Assembly: GCF_019976975.1 (NCBI RefSeq)
Contig: NZ_AP024630.1
Span: 2,976,001 to 3,040,000 of the forward strand
Length of the DNA stretch: 64,000 nucleotides
DNA from: Arthrobacter sp. NtRootA1
GTDB lineage: Bacteria; Actinomycetota; Actinomycetes; Actinomycetales; Micrococcaceae
Reading direction: 5' to 3'
Both the position numbers and the translations under genes were made by a program. The notes under the pieces are model-generated. The model worked only from the letters and a program-made list of their open reading frames with translations, had not been told where the DNA came from and did not search any database. Shown piece after piece: positions 63,077 through 64,000 of the stretch (position 1 is the first letter of the stretch; every line of letters starts with the position of its first letter).

Positions 63077-63932
63077 CCTGCACGGTCACCAAGTCCTGGA
63101 GCGACTCCATAAGCTTGGGCCCGATGCCATCAATGGCATCCAACTCGTCCACTGAGGCAAACGCACCGTGCTCCTTGCGCCAATCTACGATGCGCTGGGC
63201 CATCACCGGACCCACCCTGGGCAGTGTCCCAAGCTCCTCCACTGTGGCAGTGTTGATGTTAACTTTTGCTCCTCCGGATCCCGGGGTGGCGGAGGTCCCA
63301 GCCGGCCCACCGGTGCCGATCCCGGTCCCCGTTCCCTGAGACGTCCCGCCCATGGGTGCCTCCCCTACAGCCGGAACATGGATCTTTGCCCCATCTGTGA
63401 CTACTTCTGCGAGGTTAAGGCCATTTAGGTCAGCGCTGGCAGTTGCCCCGTCTGCAGCATCGATCGCCTGAAAGATCCGGCTTCCTTCGGGAAGCGAAAC
63501 GACCCCGGGTTTCTGTACTGCGCCGGCAACGTGGACCAACAGCATCTTCGTGTTTTGTGATGGCGTCGTGGGTCCAGTGGAATTAGGCCCGTCACCTTCC
63601 GGCACGCTTCCCTCGGCCGATACCGATTGACTGAGGGGTTCCATGGTGGGCTGACCAGTGGCCGCTTGAATAAGGAACCATACGGCGCAGGCGGCACCAA
63701 TGACGAAAACGGCAACTGCTACCCTCCACGACGTTCGCCACCGAGTCCGCGCCGCCATCGTCTCTTGAGCATGGAGGGGGTCGGTAGCCGCGTCGTCCGG
63801 ACCAACGTGGTCCAACAGCGGCATGGAAAGCAAGGGTGCCGGATCCTCCGGGGGGTTCAGTCCCGACGCAAAGCGTCGCCTGGCTGCCAGCGCTGCGGCG
63901 TCTGGGGACGCATCCCGATTCCAGCGTGGCAT
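63069..63932 (-). CDS. comEA: ComEA DNA-binding competence protein
   Basis: ComEA (287 residues) has a long cytosolic N-terminus and one membrane helix (RVAVAVFVIGAACAVWFLIQ). A SLBB-like domain follows (LLVHVAGAVQKPGVVSLPEG), then a Gly/Thr linker and a C-terminal double helix-hairpin-helix (VNINTATVEELGTLPRVGPV, then LDAIDGIGPKLMESL). It binds incoming DNA at the cell surface. ATG 63932 is used; upstream DNA to the window end shows no further gene. Confidence 0.9.
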   Translation of the reverse strand: MPRWNRDASPDAAALAARRRFASGLNPPEDPAPLLSMPLLDHVGPDDAATDPLHAQETMAARTRWRTSWRVAVAVFVIGAACAVWFLIQAATGQPTMEPLSQSVSAEGSVPEGDGPNSTGPTTPSQNTKMLLVHVAGAVQKPGVVSLPEGSRIFQAIDAADGATASADLNGLNLAEVVTDGAKIHVPAVGEAPMGGTSQGTGTGIGTGGPAGTSATPGSGGAKVNINTATVEELGTLPRVGPVMAQRIVDWRKEHGAFASVDELDAIDGIGPKLMESLQDLVTVQGG

Positions 63933-64000
63933 GGTTCGAGCCTATGACGGACCTGATGGGAGCGGAGTGGGCCTCTTAGGCTATGTGGATAAGCTCACGT

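Overview
The window is high-GC DNA packed with short-spaced genes on both strands. The gene set (qcrC-qcrA-qcrB with a diheme QcrC, ctaC/ctaD/ctaF, DUF3043, DUF3054 and DUF3097 proteins, many GTG/TTG starts) and the core order comEA-comEC-holA / rpsT / lepA-hemW / hrcA-dnaJ-rsmE / phoH-ybeY-CNNM-era / leuA / recO-uppS point to an actinobacterial chromosome, most likely a soil Micrococcaceae of the Arthrobacter/Paenarthrobacter type. This is inferred from gene content and order; no rRNA or marker search was possible. I saw no tRNA, rRNA, CRISPR array, insertion sequence or prophage.

Layout. 1-20 kb is accessory and variable: a 5'-3' exonuclease cut by the window edge, a probable 3-hydroxybenzoate 4-monooxygenase (mobA), an MFS transporter, small stress and enzyme genes, a TetR regulator facing an SnoaL/NmrA pair across a perfect palindrome, arfB, a frameshifted RidA gene, a homoserine dehydrogenase plus aldehyde dehydrogenase operon with an Lrp-type regulator, a DapA-like aldolase beside a decayed transporter fragment, pyruvate oxidase (poxB), and a stand-alone LigD polymerase domain. 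20-30.6 kb is the respiratory block: trpD, then ctaE-qcrC-qcrA-qcrB on plus, a DasR-like GntR regulator and ptsH (HPr) in the middle, and ctaC-ctaD-ctaF plus erpA on minus. Together these give the cytochrome bcc-aa3 branch. 30.7-38 kb carries an M20 peptidase, DUF3043, pyrD and an uncharacterised operon of one flavoprotein dehydrogenase and two paralogous alpha/beta hydrolases.

38-64 kb is mostly conserved core: uppS-recO, leuA with a leader-peptide attenuator, an M13 peptidase, an LCP cell-wall ligase, era, a CNNM/CBS protein, ybeY, phoH, a GerMN lipoprotein, rsmE, dnaJ and hrcA behind a CIRCE element, hemW-lepA, rpsT, holA, and comEC-comEA (ComEC without its beta-lactamase-like domain).

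The most rewarding signals are regulatory or structural: the leuA leader (a Leu-Leu-Leu peptide with two competing or pseudoknotted pairings), a near-consensus DasR dre site between gntR and ptsH, the possible homoserine-to-aspartate catabolic pair, and three genes (dksA-like, arfB, LCP) whose 3' ends run into short tandem repeats that copy the stop codon or its surroundings. I did not find a system I could confidently call wholly new.
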